A DNA stretch of 64,000 bases from Dyadobacter psychrotolerans (GTDB lineage Bacteria > Bacteroidota > Bacteroidia > Cytophagales > Spirosomataceae). Below, piece after piece: positions 24,718-33,800 of this stretch (within the stretch, counting starts at the first letter, position 1; the number at the start of each line of letters is the position of its first letter). The stretch is from positions 186,001-250,000 of the forward strand of contig NZ_SMFL01000010.1 in assembly GCF_004349265.1 (NCBI RefSeq), written 5' to 3'. The translations under genes and the position numbers were made by a program. The notes beneath the pieces were generated by a model. It saw nothing but the letters and a program-made list of their open reading frames with translations, had not been told where the DNA came from and did not search any database.

Positions 24718-25305
24718 TTATATTTTTAAAAAATTTTCGATAATCTGCTGTCCTACATTTCCGCTGATTTCGCAGTGAAACTGGGCAGCGTAAAAATTAT
24801 CCTTTTGCAGCATCGCGCTGAAAGGAGTTACATAATCACAACTGGCCACGGTATATTCACAAACCGGTGCCGCGTAACTATGTACGAAATAAACATAAGC
24901 ATCATCGGTTAACCCTTTGGTTAGCTCTCCTTTGTATCCGGAGATGTTGTTCCATCCCATGTGCGGTACTTTAAAGCCAGGCGTCGCAGGAAAACGTTTT
25001 ACATCGACATCAAAAATACCCATACATTTGGTATCGTTTTCCTCGGAATATTTACACATCAGCTGCATCCCGATACAGGTACCAAAAACCGGTTGTTTTA
25101 ACGAAGGGATCACAAGATCCAGTCCTGTTTTTTTCAAATAGGACATTGCCGTACTTGCTTCTCCGACACCCGGAAAAATAACTTTATCGGCAGACCTTAT
25201 TTCTTCCTCATCATCTGTGTACAAATAACTTGTTCCGATCCGTTCCAGGGCATACATTACCGACTGGACATTTCCTGCGTTGTATTTGATAATTACGGTT
25301 TTCAT
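24718..25305 (-). CDS. hisH: imidazole glycerol phosphate synthase glutaminase subunit HisH
   Basis: HisH is the class I glutamine amidotransferase that feeds ammonia to HisF. The 195-residue protein has the oxyanion strand PGVGEAST, the nucleophile Cys77 in FGTCIGMQLM, and a His177-x-Glu179 pair that completes the triad. The triad motif is unusual: most HisH proteins read QFHPEKSG, but here it is QFHCEISG, so Pro and Lys beside the catalytic residues are Cys and Ile. The triad itself is intact. It is the first gene of the his cluster, 34 bp behind a terminator-like hairpin that follows a His-rich leader peptide. Confidence 0.94.
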   Translation of the reverse strand: MKTVIIKYNAGNVQSVMYALERIGTSYLYTDDEEEIRSADKVIFPGVGEASTAMSYLKKTGLDLVIPSLKQPVFGTCIGMQLMCKYSEENDTKCMGIFDVDVKRFPATPGFKVPHMGWNNISGYKGELTKGLTDDAYVYFVHSYAAPVCEYTVASCDYVTPFSAMLQKDNFYAAQFHCEISGNVGQQIIENFLKI

Positions 25306-25338
25306 TAAAATAGGATGTGACGGTCCGGGATTGCGATA

Positions 25339-25376
25339 AATAAAAAAGCCCGATTCTTTAAAAATCGGGCTTCTGG
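25339..25376 (-). terminator. his attenuator terminator hairpin
   Basis: On the minus strand AAGCCCGATT and AATCGGGCTT form a perfect 10-bp stem with a 7-nt loop, followed by TTTTTTATT. It sits between the leader peptide and hisH, with no other gene upstream on this strand to terminate. The bases CCAGAAGCC (25376-25368), which include part of the 5-prime arm, can pair with GGCTTTCGG in the leader ORF (25444-25436): seven Watson-Crick pairs, one G-U and one mismatch. This gives a plausible antiterminator. Confidence 0.85.
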
Positions 25377-25422
25377 GATACTATGTATTCAACCTTATTA
25401 CAACACTACTTGCAAAAACATG

Positions 25423-25488
25423 TCATCCAAGACGTCCGAAAGCCAAAAGACTATGATGAAATTGATGATATGTTTTAGCTGTTATCAT
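25423..25488 (-). CDS. hisL: histidine operon leader peptide
   Basis: A 21-codon ORF opens MITAKTY and then reads HQFHH, giving three His codons in five, before SLLAFGRLG and a TGA. His is rare, so this clustering directly ahead of a his operon and its terminator is the pattern of a ribosome-mediated attenuator. If the ribosome stalls at the His codons, the downstream GGCTTTCGG segment is free to pair with the terminator arm. If translation runs to the stop, the ribosome covers that segment and the terminator forms. A -7 promoter box ends only 4 nt before the ATG, so the message would be leaderless or nearly so. It is too short for ordinary gene calling. Confidence 0.78.
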   Translation of the reverse strand: MITAKTYHQFHHSLLAFGRLG

Positions 25489-25492
25489 GCAG

Positions 25493-25524
25493 CAAATGTA
25501 AATAATTTTTACTTTAGATGAAAA
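25493..25524 (-). promoter_or_regulatory. promoter of the his leader and operon
   Basis: TACATTTG (25500 to 25493) is an exact TAnnTTTG -7 element. The -33 region has TTTTC at 25524-25520 with a 19-nt spacer rather than TTG, so that half is imperfect. Transcription would start at or next to the leader-peptide ATG. Confidence 0.6.
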
Positions 25525-25708
25525 CGGAACAATTAAATATTATATTAAAATTTCGTTAGAATAAGTTCAAACAAAGCTAGCTTACCTCGTATTTAAGCCA
25601 TGTCAGAAATTCACAGAGATTTGACTTCGCAATTATTCTATTCGTAAATTGCACGGCTAACCACACGGCAGACCTGGTTATGTCCGGGGTCGATAATGTT
25701 TAAAACCC

Positions 25709-27199
25709 ATGAGATCATTCATTTCAAAACTTCTTTTTTCTTTTTTAATCTTGACAACCTCACTGGCCATGGCGCAGTCTGCAGATCAGGCACGGCGCTT
25801 ATTTGACGCACACAAAAACTATAAAGAAACGACATTGACACAACGCCGTTTCAAACAAAAAGACATTCTTCCGCTTATTGAAAAAAGGAAAGCTGATCCT
25901 TTGTATGAAGTCCAAAGCGTTGGAACCTCTTTCGAAGGCAGAAACATACAAATGCTTAAAATAGGTACCGGAAAAAAGAAGGTGCTGCTATGGACCCAAA
26001 TGCATGGTGACGAACCCACGGCTACCATGGCCAGCTTTGATATCTTTAATTTCTTTGAAGGAAAAAACGACGGCTTTGACGATTTCAGAAAAAAAATCCT
26101 GGAAAACACGACCTTATATTTTGTCCCGATGCTCAACCCGGACGGAGCAGAAAAATATCAGCGACGTACCATGCAGGGAATTGACATGAACCGTGACGCA
26201 GCTGCCAGGCAGACACCGGAAGCAGTTATTTTAAAAGGTCTTGTAGACAAACTGGCACCGGATTATGGCTTCAATCTTCACGACCAGAGTCCACGATATT
26301 CTGCCGGGCGCAGTCCCAGGGTTGCCACGATTTCCTTTTTGGCTACCTCTTACGATTATGAACTTTCAATCAACAAGGTGCGGGAACGCTCTATGCAGCT
26401 GATTGTTGGGATGAATAAGATATTGCAGGATTACATTCCGGGCCAGGTTGCCCGTTACAGCGACGACCACGAACCACGGGGATTTGGTGATAATGTTCAA
26501 AAATGGGGAACCACACTGGTACTGATCGAATCGGGCGGCTATGTGGGCGATCCTGAAAAACAATACATCCGCCAGCTGAACTTCATGGCTATCCTTTCGG
26601 CATTGGGCTCAATTTCAGATAATTCGCTAACAAAGGAAAACCGGGAAGATTATTACAAAATACCTGAAAACGGCCGCTGGTTATATGACCTCGTAGTCCG
26701 CAACGCAACCGTGAAGCAGTCAGGCAAAACGTTTACGACGGATTTAGGCATCAACCGGAATGAGGTAAGTTATTCCAACGCGACTAAGTTTTTCTATTAT
26801 AGCAAAATAGAAGACTTCGGAGATTTGCACCCGCAATACGGAAGTGAAGAACTTGATGCAGCCGGACTCACTGTTGAAAAGGGCAAGGTTTATCCAACCG
26901 TTTACAAAAATGTAAGTGAGGTCAGCAAACTCAACGCGCTGAATTTGTTAAAAGAAGGATATACTTATGTTCGCCTCGCCCCGGACAGTAATACCCGAAC
27001 ACTCGGACTTTATTTTACGACATCACCCCTGCACATTTTACGCGGCGGACAGCCTGCACCTTCCGGCGTTCCCGGACTGGGTAACACCGCTACGTTCATA
27101 CTTAAAAAGGGAAGCAAAGTGAAGTATGCCGTGATCAACGGTTTTGTTTACGATCTGGACAATTTTAAAGGTAATACGGGAAATGGTATTATAGAGTAA
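25709..27199 (+). CDS. secreted M14 family zinc carboxypeptidase
   Basis: A signal peptide (ending SLAMAQ) leads a 496-residue protein. The M14 catalytic domain (about 60-310) shows the zinc ligands His99 and Glu102 in MHGDEPTA, a substrate-binding DMNRDA motif, the third ligand His191 in FNLHDQ, and catalytic Glu274 in LIESGG. The C-terminal 180 residues (ending LKKGSKVKYAVINGFVYDLDNF) form a separate beta-rich region without a recognised name. It acts in the periplasm or outside the cell, trimming peptides or peptidoglycan-derived substrates. It is a single gene, divergent from the his operon, followed by a hairpin. Confidence 0.9.
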   Translation: MRSFISKLLFSFLILTTSLAMAQSADQARRLFDAHKNYKETTLTQRRFKQKDILPLIEKRKADPLYEVQSVGTSFEGRNIQMLKIGTGKKKVLLWTQMHGDEPTATMASFDIFNFFEGKNDGFDDFRKKILENTTLYFVPMLNPDGAEKYQRRTMQGIDMNRDAAARQTPEAVILKGLVDKLAPDYGFNLHDQSPRYSAGRSPRVATISFLATSYDYELSINKVRERSMQLIVGMNKILQDYIPGQVARYSDDHEPRGFGDNVQKWGTTLVLIESGGYVGDPEKQYIRQLNFMAILSALGSISDNSLTKENREDYYKIPENGRWLYDLVVRNATVKQSGKTFTTDLGINRNEVSYSNATKFFYYSKIEDFGDLHPQYGSEELDAAGLTVEKGKVYPTVYKNVSEVSKLNALNLLKEGYTYVRLAPDSNTRTLGLYFTTSPLHILRGGQPAPSGVPGLGNTATFILKKGSKVKYAVINGFVYDLDNFKGNTGNGIIE

Positions 27200-27201
27200 A
27201 G

Positions 27202-27228
27202 CGTAAAGCTCATAATACGAGCTTTACG
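27202..27228 (+). terminator. hairpin after the M14 gene
   Basis: CGTAAAGCTC and GAGCTTTACG form a perfect 10-bp stem with a 7-nt loop just past the stop. No T-run follows, so termination may need a factor, or the hairpin may protect the 3-prime end. Confidence 0.55.
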
Positions 27229-27339
27229 ATCACTCAGGCTATTATCAGCTTCTCTATTATTTTACCAAAAATCATAAAATATTGATTTTCAGCCCAAATC
27301 AGTATTTTTAAATAACCAAGCCATAACATACGGTTAACA

Positions 27340-27367
27340 TTGGGGTAATATTGGAAGTCTACTTTTG
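27340..27367 (+). promoter_or_regulatory. promoter of the TonB receptor operon
   Basis: TTG at 27340-27342, a 17-nt spacer and TACTTTTG match the Bacteroidota promoter fully. The ATG lies 25 bp past the -7 box, giving a short 5-prime UTR. Confidence 0.72.
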
Positions 27368-27392
27368 TGTCGAAAATATGACACCTTAAAGT

Positions 27393-30287
27393 ATGAAAAC
27401 CAAATTATTTACCATCCTCCTGTTTTTCTTCACCGTATCTTTTGCATTTGCCGATCCAGGCACGATACGCGGCACAATTAAAGATGCCAAAACCAAAGAT
27501 GCACTTATTGGCGCTACCGTTCTGATCGAAGGAACACAAATCGGCGCTGCAGCAGATGTTGACGGAAACTTCACCCTGCCAGGTGTACCTGCAGGAAGTT
27601 ATAAAATCATCATTTCCTTCGTTTCCTACAAAACCAAAGAAATCCCTAATGTAAGAGTTGAATCCGGAAACACGACGGTAATTGACACCGAAATGGACGA
27701 AGAAGGAACGGCTTTACAGGAAGTGGTTGTAAGAAGCGCCCGGGTTACCAATACGGAAGTTGCGGTTATCAGTGAGATCAAGCAATTAAAGCCGATCGCA
27801 GTTGGTATTTCCGCTGCACAGATCCAGAAATCACAGGATCGTGACGCAGCTGCAGCCATGCGCCGTATTCCGGGTGTGAGCATTGTTGACAACCGGTTCG
27901 TGATGATCCGCGGTCTGGGCTCACGTTACAACGCGGTTTTGATCAATGATGTAATCACACCTTCATCAGAAGTGGATACACGTTCTTTTTCTTTCGACCT
28001 CGTTCCAAGTAATATCATTGACCGGATGATCGTCTATAAATCAGGGTCAGCCGAATCACCTGGTGATTTTGCCGGCGGAATTATTAAGATCTATACAAAA
28101 AAACGACCTGAACAAAATTTCATAGATGCAGCGGCGACCATTGGGTACAGAGGTAATACTACTTTCCAAAATGCACAGACACACGAGCGGGGCGGATTAA
28201 ATTTCCTTGGACTTTGGAGTAAAGACCAAAGTTTATCAAGTGCTTTCCCTGCAAGATCGGCCGATTTCAATGTATTGAGCAATCAGGAAAGAGCATCTTT
28301 TGCAAGACTTTTTCCAAACAACTGGGCACTTAAAAATGTTAACATTGCTCCTGACCTTCGCCTGGCTTTGAATATAGGTAAGCGTTTCGAGATCGGAAAT
28401 GTAGATGTGAGCAATATTACAAACATCAATTACTCTCTCACCAACCAACGCGCAGATGTAAACCTTTCCCTTTACCAAAATGGTTTGATCGCCAATGAGG
28501 TTTTTGAAAAATATACAGATGCAAGCTACCAGCGCCAGTCACGCATCGGCTTGCTTCATAACTGGACTTTCCGTTTCTCTCCTGTTTTCACAATGGAATG
28601 GAAAACCCTTTTAAACCAATTGGGAAATACAGAAACCGTTGTGCGTAACGGACAAAAAGTGATTGATGGTTACGATGCATTAAGCTATTCACAAAGATTT
28701 GAAAACAGAACTATTGTTACAACCCAGGTATCAGGTGATCATAAATTAGGTGAGCTTACAAAGCTGAACTGGATCACAGGTTATGGTTACACAGGTCGCT
28801 GGGAGCCAGACTGGAAAAGAATCCGCTTCCAGCGTATTACAGGAGCAACCGGAGCTGACGGCCAGCCTGCCCCATTTGCAGCAGTAACACCCAATGACCC
28901 GACCGCTAACGAAGTTGGACATTTCTTCTCAAAACTGGGTGAACGTGTTCTAACCCTTTCGGTAAACGGAGAGCATAGTTTTGGTAACCCAACAGACCGC
29001 GAACCAAACCGCATTCGTTTCGGACTTTACGGAGAAAGAAAAGACCGTGACTATGAAAATCATTTCTACGGTTACAACAACATTGGAAATGCAAGTGCTA
29101 TTCTAACACAGGGTATCGGTTCTATTTTTACGCCTGAAAATGTAAACGGACAAACAGGCGGACTTACAATAAAGGACGGAACAAAAGACCTTGATTCTTA
29201 CGAAGGGATTAACAATTACACAGCAGCTTATCTTAGTGGTGATGTTAATTTCGGAAGCAAAGCGATTCTTACCATAGGCTTCCGCGGTGAATACAACAAT
29301 CAGCAACTACATTCATATATTGTGAATGAGAGGAAAGAGCTGGTTAACAATAAAATATTCATCCCGCTTCCTTCTCTGAACTTTACTTACAGAGTTTCGG
29401 AAAAGCAAAATTTAAGACTTGCTTTCTCTTCAACGCTGAACCGTCCTGAATTCCGCGAACTTGCTCCTTACGCATATTATGATTTTAACCTGCAGGCTGA
29501 CATCCGCGGAAATACAACTTTAAAAACTGCGAAAATTCAGAACCTCGATGCTAAGTGGGAATTCTATCCGTCTGCAAATGAACTGATCTCGGTAACAGGA
29601 TTTTACAAACATTTCAAAGATCCGATTGAGTCTTTCCTTCTGCCGGTTGGTGGTAATGGTCTTGCTTATACTTTCATCAACGCAGGTTCAGCAGAAAACT
29701 ACGGAGTGGAAATGGAAGTTCGTAAAGGTTTCGTAAACGCAGTAAGCCCTTTCATTCAAAATCTGACTTTGGTAGGTAATGTTTCTTTCATCAAAAGCAC
29801 AGTAAATCTGGGTGAATTTGTTCAGGGACCTGATTTGGGCGGAGAAATCCAGAATTATGACCTGACAGGCCTAACTGACAAAAAACGCCCGATGGCTAAT
29901 CAGTCCCCTTACCTGATCAATGCCGGAGTTTACTATGCAGACCCGGCTACGGGATGGCAGTGGAACGTGCTGTACAATGTATTTGGACAAAGAATCTTCG
30001 CTGTTGGTAACCAAAACAACCCAACAGTTTACGAAACACCGAGAAACGTAATCGACCTGAACATCAGCAAAAGGATCAAACAAAACCTGGAAATCAGATT
30101 AGGTATCCAGGATATCCTGAACCAGCCGGTTCGTTTTGCACAGGACTTTAACCGCAACGGAAAAATCGATAAGGATATCACTTCCATGACCGCAAACGCC
30201 GATCAGGATATCCGCAAGTTCAAACGCGGCAGCTACTTCACTTTAACAGCGGCTTATACTTTCGGAAGAAGAACAGTTATTCCATAA
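27393..30287 (+). CDS. TonB-dependent outer membrane receptor
   Basis: The 964-residue receptor has a signal peptide (ending SFAFA), an N-terminal carboxypeptidase-regulatory-like beta domain (TIRGTIKDAKTKDALIGATV to VRVESGN), a plug domain with MRRIPGVSIVDNRFVMIRGL and RYNAVLINDVITPSS, and a C-terminal 22-strand barrel ending in an aromatic-rich strand (SYFTLTAAYTFGRR). It takes up a substrate across the outer membrane using TonB energy. No SusD-like gene follows; instead a TIG-domain lipoprotein comes 64 bp downstream, so it is not a classical polysaccharide utilisation pair. The barrel carries a DFNRNGKIDKD acidic loop. The substrate is unknown. Confidence 0.92.
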   Translation: MKTKLFTILLFFFTVSFAFADPGTIRGTIKDAKTKDALIGATVLIEGTQIGAAADVDGNFTLPGVPAGSYKIIISFVSYKTKEIPNVRVESGNTTVIDTEMDEEGTALQEVVVRSARVTNTEVAVISEIKQLKPIAVGISAAQIQKSQDRDAAAAMRRIPGVSIVDNRFVMIRGLGSRYNAVLINDVITPSSEVDTRSFSFDLVPSNIIDRMIVYKSGSAESPGDFAGGIIKIYTKKRPEQNFIDAAATIGYRGNTTFQNAQTHERGGLNFLGLWSKDQSLSSAFPARSADFNVLSNQERASFARLFPNNWALKNVNIAPDLRLALNIGKRFEIGNVDVSNITNINYSLTNQRADVNLSLYQNGLIANEVFEKYTDASYQRQSRIGLLHNWTFRFSPVFTMEWKTLLNQLGNTETVVRNGQKVIDGYDALSYSQRFENRTIVTTQVSGDHKLGELTKLNWITGYGYTGRWEPDWKRIRFQRITGATGADGQPAPFAAVTPNDPTANEVGHFFSKLGERVLTLSVNGEHSFGNPTDREPNRIRFGLYGERKDRDYENHFYGYNNIGNASAILTQGIGSIFTPENVNGQTGGLTIKDGTKDLDSYEGINNYTAAYLSGDVNFGSKAILTIGFRGEYNNQQLHSYIVNERKELVNNKIFIPLPSLNFTYRVSEKQNLRLAFSSTLNRPEFRELAPYAYYDFNLQADIRGNTTLKTAKIQNLDAKWEFYPSANELISVTGFYKHFKDPIESFLLPVGGNGLAYTFINAGSAENYGVEMEVRKGFVNAVSPFIQNLTLVGNVSFIKSTVNLGEFVQGPDLGGEIQNYDLTGLTDKKRPMANQSPYLINAGVYYADPATGWQWNVLYNVFGQRIFAVGNQNNPTVYETPRNVIDLNISKRIKQNLEIRLGIQDILNQPVRFAQDFNRNGKIDKDITSMTANADQDIRKFKRGSYFTLTAAYTFGRRTVIP

Positions 30288-30351
30288 TTACACAATCAAG
30301 AAAATTACCAATCAAACAATTATCCCTTTTGCAAACCAATTTCAATTCGCT

Positions 30352-32022
30352 ATGAATATTATTAAAAACCGGCTGTACTTTCTATTCCTTTTGGGAGGTA
30401 TGTTTGCAGCCACAACTTCCTGCAAAAACGACGACACACCTACTCCTGTTGAGGAAGTACTGGCGGTGAAAACAATAGTTCCGGCATCAGGGCCGGTTGG
30501 CACCAAGGTGGTTATTACAGGTACAAAATTCGATGCAACTCCTGCCAATAACACGGTTTTATTTAATACAACGCCTGCAACAGTAACAGCTGCAACCACA
30601 ACATCACTCGAAGTAACCGTTCCTGCCGGTGCTACAAGCGGCTTGGTTTCTGTTACCGTAGGGGGAAAAACAGTAAAAAGTGCTTCCAATTTTGATCTTG
30701 CCGCACGTGCAGTTGTTGAAAAACAAGGTAACATCACCGCAAGCGAAACCTGGACAAAAGATAAAATTTACTTGCTTAAAGGTTTTGTATATGTAACAAC
30801 AGGCGCTACACTAACTATTGAACCGGGAACGGTTATCAAAGGTGGTGGAATTGCCCTTGACCCGGCCGGACTTGGAAAAGGCGGAACGTTGATCATCAAT
30901 GCAGGTGCAAAAATCATGGCAGTTGGTACCGCCGCTGAACCTATCGTATTTACCTCAAACGCTGCTCCGGGAGCACGTAAATATGGTGACTGGGGTGGCT
31001 TGGTTATCATTGGGAAAGCGCCTCACAATCAATTGGGCAGCAAAGGACCGGAAGGTGGTATTTCAGGCCAATTAGGTACAGATAATATTGCTGATGACAA
31101 CTCAGGTAAACTTCAGTATGTAAGAGTTGAATTCCCGGGTATCGCACTTACAGCAGGCAACGAAATCAATGGTATTACATTTTATGCAGTAGGTTCAGGT
31201 ACAACAGTTGACCACGTACAGGTTTCTTACAGTGGTGACGATTCATACGAATGGTTTGGCGGAACAGTAAACGCTAAAAACCTGGTTGCTTTCCGTGGAT
31301 TTGATGATGATTGGGATACTGACTGGGGTTTTGTTGGTAAAGTTCAGTATGCGCTTTCATTGCGTGACCCTGAGTATGCTGATCAGTCGGGATCAAACGG
31401 ATTTGAATCTGATAACTTCGCAGGAACGGGTGAACCAGCTACGGCACCAAATAATGGATTTCCATTAACTGCTCCTGTTTTTGCTAACGTTAGTAATTTC
31501 GTTTTTCCGGGAACACCAAATACTAATCCGGGATCAGGATCAGGATTATACCAGTCAGCAATGCACTTACGTCGTAACACAGATATCAGCATTTACAACT
31601 CAGTTTTTTCAGGATATCCTGAAGGGCTTCGTTTGGATGGTGCAAATACATTGGCTCATGCTACAGCCGGAACTTTGGATTTGAAAGGAATTGTATTGGC
31701 TAACACTACTATTTCAGTTCGTGGAGACCGCGCGACAACAGGCGTTTCTGATGCACAGGCACTGGCTTATTTTAGTGCAGCGACTCGTAAAAACACAATT
31801 CTTACAGATGCTTCTACATTGCTTTTAAACGCTGATAACTTCAAACTTACAGCACCGAAATTCTTGCCACAGGCAACATCTCCTTTGTTGAAAGATGCTG
31901 TTTGGGAAGGAAAAGGTGCAGATGCATTTTTCACAAAAGAACTTTTCAGAGGTGCCTTCGGAACAACAGACTGGACAACAGGCTGGACAAACTTCGATCC
32001 TCAGAACACTCCGTACAACTAA
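30352..32022 (+). CDS. IPT/TIG-domain surface lipoprotein
   Basis: The 556-residue protein starts with a lipoprotein signal (lipobox TTSC, then KNDDTPTP linker), followed by an IPT/TIG immunoglobulin-like domain at about 38-118 (IVPASGPVGTKVVITGTKF, VLFNTTPATV). The remainder is a repetitive beta-rich domain: LTIEPGTVIKGGG, GGTLIINAGAKIMAVGTAAEPIVFTS, GDWGGLVIIGKAP and FEWFGGTVNAKNLV-like strands, which suggest a right-handed beta helix. Homologues are often annotated vaguely (for example as multidrug transporter), which the sequence does not support. Position after the TonB receptor implies a surface partner that captures the same ligand. A strong terminator follows. Confidence 0.82.
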   Translation: MNIIKNRLYFLFLLGGMFAATTSCKNDDTPTPVEEVLAVKTIVPASGPVGTKVVITGTKFDATPANNTVLFNTTPATVTAATTTSLEVTVPAGATSGLVSVTVGGKTVKSASNFDLAARAVVEKQGNITASETWTKDKIYLLKGFVYVTTGATLTIEPGTVIKGGGIALDPAGLGKGGTLIINAGAKIMAVGTAAEPIVFTSNAAPGARKYGDWGGLVIIGKAPHNQLGSKGPEGGISGQLGTDNIADDNSGKLQYVRVEFPGIALTAGNEINGITFYAVGSGTTVDHVQVSYSGDDSYEWFGGTVNAKNLVAFRGFDDDWDTDWGFVGKVQYALSLRDPEYADQSGSNGFESDNFAGTGEPATAPNNGFPLTAPVFANVSNFVFPGTPNTNPGSGSGLYQSAMHLRRNTDISIYNSVFSGYPEGLRLDGANTLAHATAGTLDLKGIVLANTTISVRGDRATTGVSDAQALAYFSAATRKNTILTDASTLLLNADNFKLTAPKFLPQATSPLLKDAVWEGKGADAFFTKELFRGAFGTTDWTTGWTNFDPQNTPYN

Positions 32023-32067
32023 GTAACAGGAGAAAAACCTTATAATTGGTGTCAGAATTTAAAAAGG

Positions 32068-32095
32068 CCGGGAGCAGATGCTTCCGGTTTTTTTT
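32068..32095 (+). terminator. intrinsic terminator
   Basis: CCGGGAGC and GCTTCCGG pair over 8 bp (one G-U) around the loop AGAT, followed by eight T residues and a further T-rich stretch. It closes the receptor/lipoprotein operon. Confidence 0.88.
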
Positions 32096-32289
32096 ATTTT
32101 TTACGCTCTGTAAACAATGCAGAAATTCCCATCTTTCAAATTCAAAGTGGCGTTTGCTCCAGTCATAATTGGAGTGAAGCGGATAACAAGGCTAATTTTC
32201 GAAAGTTAACAATTTGATAACCCAATATAATATTTGATAAATTATATTTTCAATAACTTCAAGTACTCAACTTTTCCTAACACAGAACG

Positions 32290-32916
32290 ATGACTCTGAA
32301 ACATTTATTTATCAGTTTTTTAATCTTATGCCAGATGCTTAGTTGCAAATCAAAAGATTCATCCCCTTTGCTTAATGATAATTTTGAAGCTATTTATCAA
32401 CAGTTTCACGGTAAGTATAAAATTGTCAGCTCAGTGAGCAGTGAACCGTTGGATATAAATCTGGACGGCTCATCTTCCTCGGATTTGCTTACTGAAATTG
32501 ACGAACTCACAACCGGAACTTTAACAAGCCCCTATTTGCAAATTGCTATCAATCGTTCGTCAAAGGTGAATGTGAAGCCCTCATATTTATTTATACAGGC
32601 CTGGCCCGAACAATTTGTAAGAATGGGATCAGGTAAAGTGTGGGATGGAACTGAAATGATTCCATTTCATCCTGATTATAGCTTTGCCTATGATATGAAA
32701 GTAGTTTTCCGAGAATTTGAATTTTCAAAAGACAGAAAAAATCTTACTGTGAAAATAGATGATTCAGAAAAACCACTTTTTTCACAATCTGCCCCAAACA
32801 CTGTTACAGTACTGAATGACGGTAAACTTGTAGTAGTAGCCAATCGTAAGATTTATACGAGTTTAGGAGTAAAGCAGGTTACTGTAACAACAACTACGAA
32901 CGATTTACCAGGTTAA
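32290..32916 (+). CDS. lipoprotein of unknown function
   Basis: A 208-residue product with a lipoprotein signal (FLILCQMLSC lipobox, then KSKDSS). The mature protein begins with an amphipathic segment (NFEAIYQQFHGKYKIVSSVSS) and continues with beta-strand-like stretches (YSFAYDMKVVFREFEFSKDRKNLTVKID). This could be a lipocalin-like or copy-number-variable lipoprotein fold, but no family is recognised. It stands alone between two terminators and follows a 190-bp AT-rich spacer with no clear promoter. It is presumably anchored in the outer membrane. Confidence 0.75.
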   Translation: MTLKHLFISFLILCQMLSCKSKDSSPLLNDNFEAIYQQFHGKYKIVSSVSSEPLDINLDGSSSSDLLTEIDELTTGTLTSPYLQIAINRSSKVNVKPSYLFIQAWPEQFVRMGSGKVWDGTEMIPFHPDYSFAYDMKVVFREFEFSKDRKNLTVKIDDSEKPLFSQSAPNTVTVLNDGKLVVVANRKIYTSLGVKQVTVTTTTNDLPG

Positions 32917-32975
32917 TTTAGAATATTTTTATTGGTACCGATTGGGTGAAAATATTAACAACTTTAAAAATCAAG

Positions 32976-33009
32976 AAAAAAACCGGAAGCACATACTTTC
33001 GGTTTTTTT
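32976..33009 (+). terminator. intrinsic terminator
   Basis: AAAAACCGGAAG and CTTTCGGTTTTT pair over 12 bp with one G-U, around a 6-nt loop. The A-run and T-run allow function in both directions; it ends the preceding lipoprotein gene. Confidence 0.85.
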
Positions 33010-33149
33010 GCTTAAAACTGATAGTTTATCACTTTTCCGGATTTACATAAGTGCTGTTGCAATCCTGCTGCAAAACCGATAACTTCGGATCTCGATTTTT
33101 GTCCTGACAATTATTAGAATTCAAACTTTTATTTATTAATATTTTCTGA

Positions 33150-33758
33150 ATGTCCGAATTTCAGGCTTACCTCCAGTTGGGTTTTGAACATATTACAGAT
33201 TCCAAAGGATATGATCACATTTTGTTTATCATGGCACTTTGTACGGTTTACACCCTGATGGATTGGAAAAAGGTCACAATCCTGGTCACTGCTTTTACCA
33301 TCGGTCACTCAGTTACACTCGCGTTATCAACCCTGGGATTGGTCAATATTGATCCTGCTGTTATTGAGCTTCTTATTCCTGTGACAATATTGATCACCGC
33401 CTCTCTTAATTTTTTTTACAAAGAAAAAAAAACGACTTACGCGAAACAAGGGACTACTTATACGGCCCGGTATCCGTTAGCTTTATTTTTTGGATTAATC
33501 CACGGTCTTGGCTTTTCTAACTATTTAAGAGCGTTGCTGGGAAAAGAAGCTGATATCATTAATCCCCTGCTGGGCTTCAACATCGGCCTGGAACTGGGAC
33601 AGCTGGTTATTGTATTTATTGTTCTGACTATTGCCTTTGTACTGATTGAAATTTTACGAATCACAAAATTGACCTGGGTTCATATTCTGTCCGGAATTAT
33701 AGCCGGAATGTCGTTATCGCTGATTATCAACAATGAGTTTTTACAAAACAGTTTATAA
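33150..33758 (+). CDS. HupE/UreJ family membrane protein
   Basis: The 202-residue integral membrane protein has five to six helices and the HupE/UreJ histidine motifs: LGFEHITDSKGYDHILF at 11-27, TIGHSVTLALS, and GLIHGLGFSNYLRALL. HupE/UreJ proteins carry or chaperone nickel for hydrogenase or urease, but no such enzymes are in the window. Many Bacteroidota have this shorter form beside peptidases, where metal-transport function is assumed. The next gene, 118 bp on, encodes a zinc M1 peptidase. The function as a metal permease is a family inference. Confidence 0.86.
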   Translation: MSEFQAYLQLGFEHITDSKGYDHILFIMALCTVYTLMDWKKVTILVTAFTIGHSVTLALSTLGLVNIDPAVIELLIPVTILITASLNFFYKEKKTTYAKQGTTYTARYPLALFFGLIHGLGFSNYLRALLGKEADIINPLLGFNIGLELGQLVIVFIVLTIAFVLIEILRITKLTWVHILSGIIAGMSLSLIINNEFLQNSL

Positions 33759-33800
33759 TTTTGAGATCAGCGAAGAAAATTTTTCAAAAAAATCTCTGGA

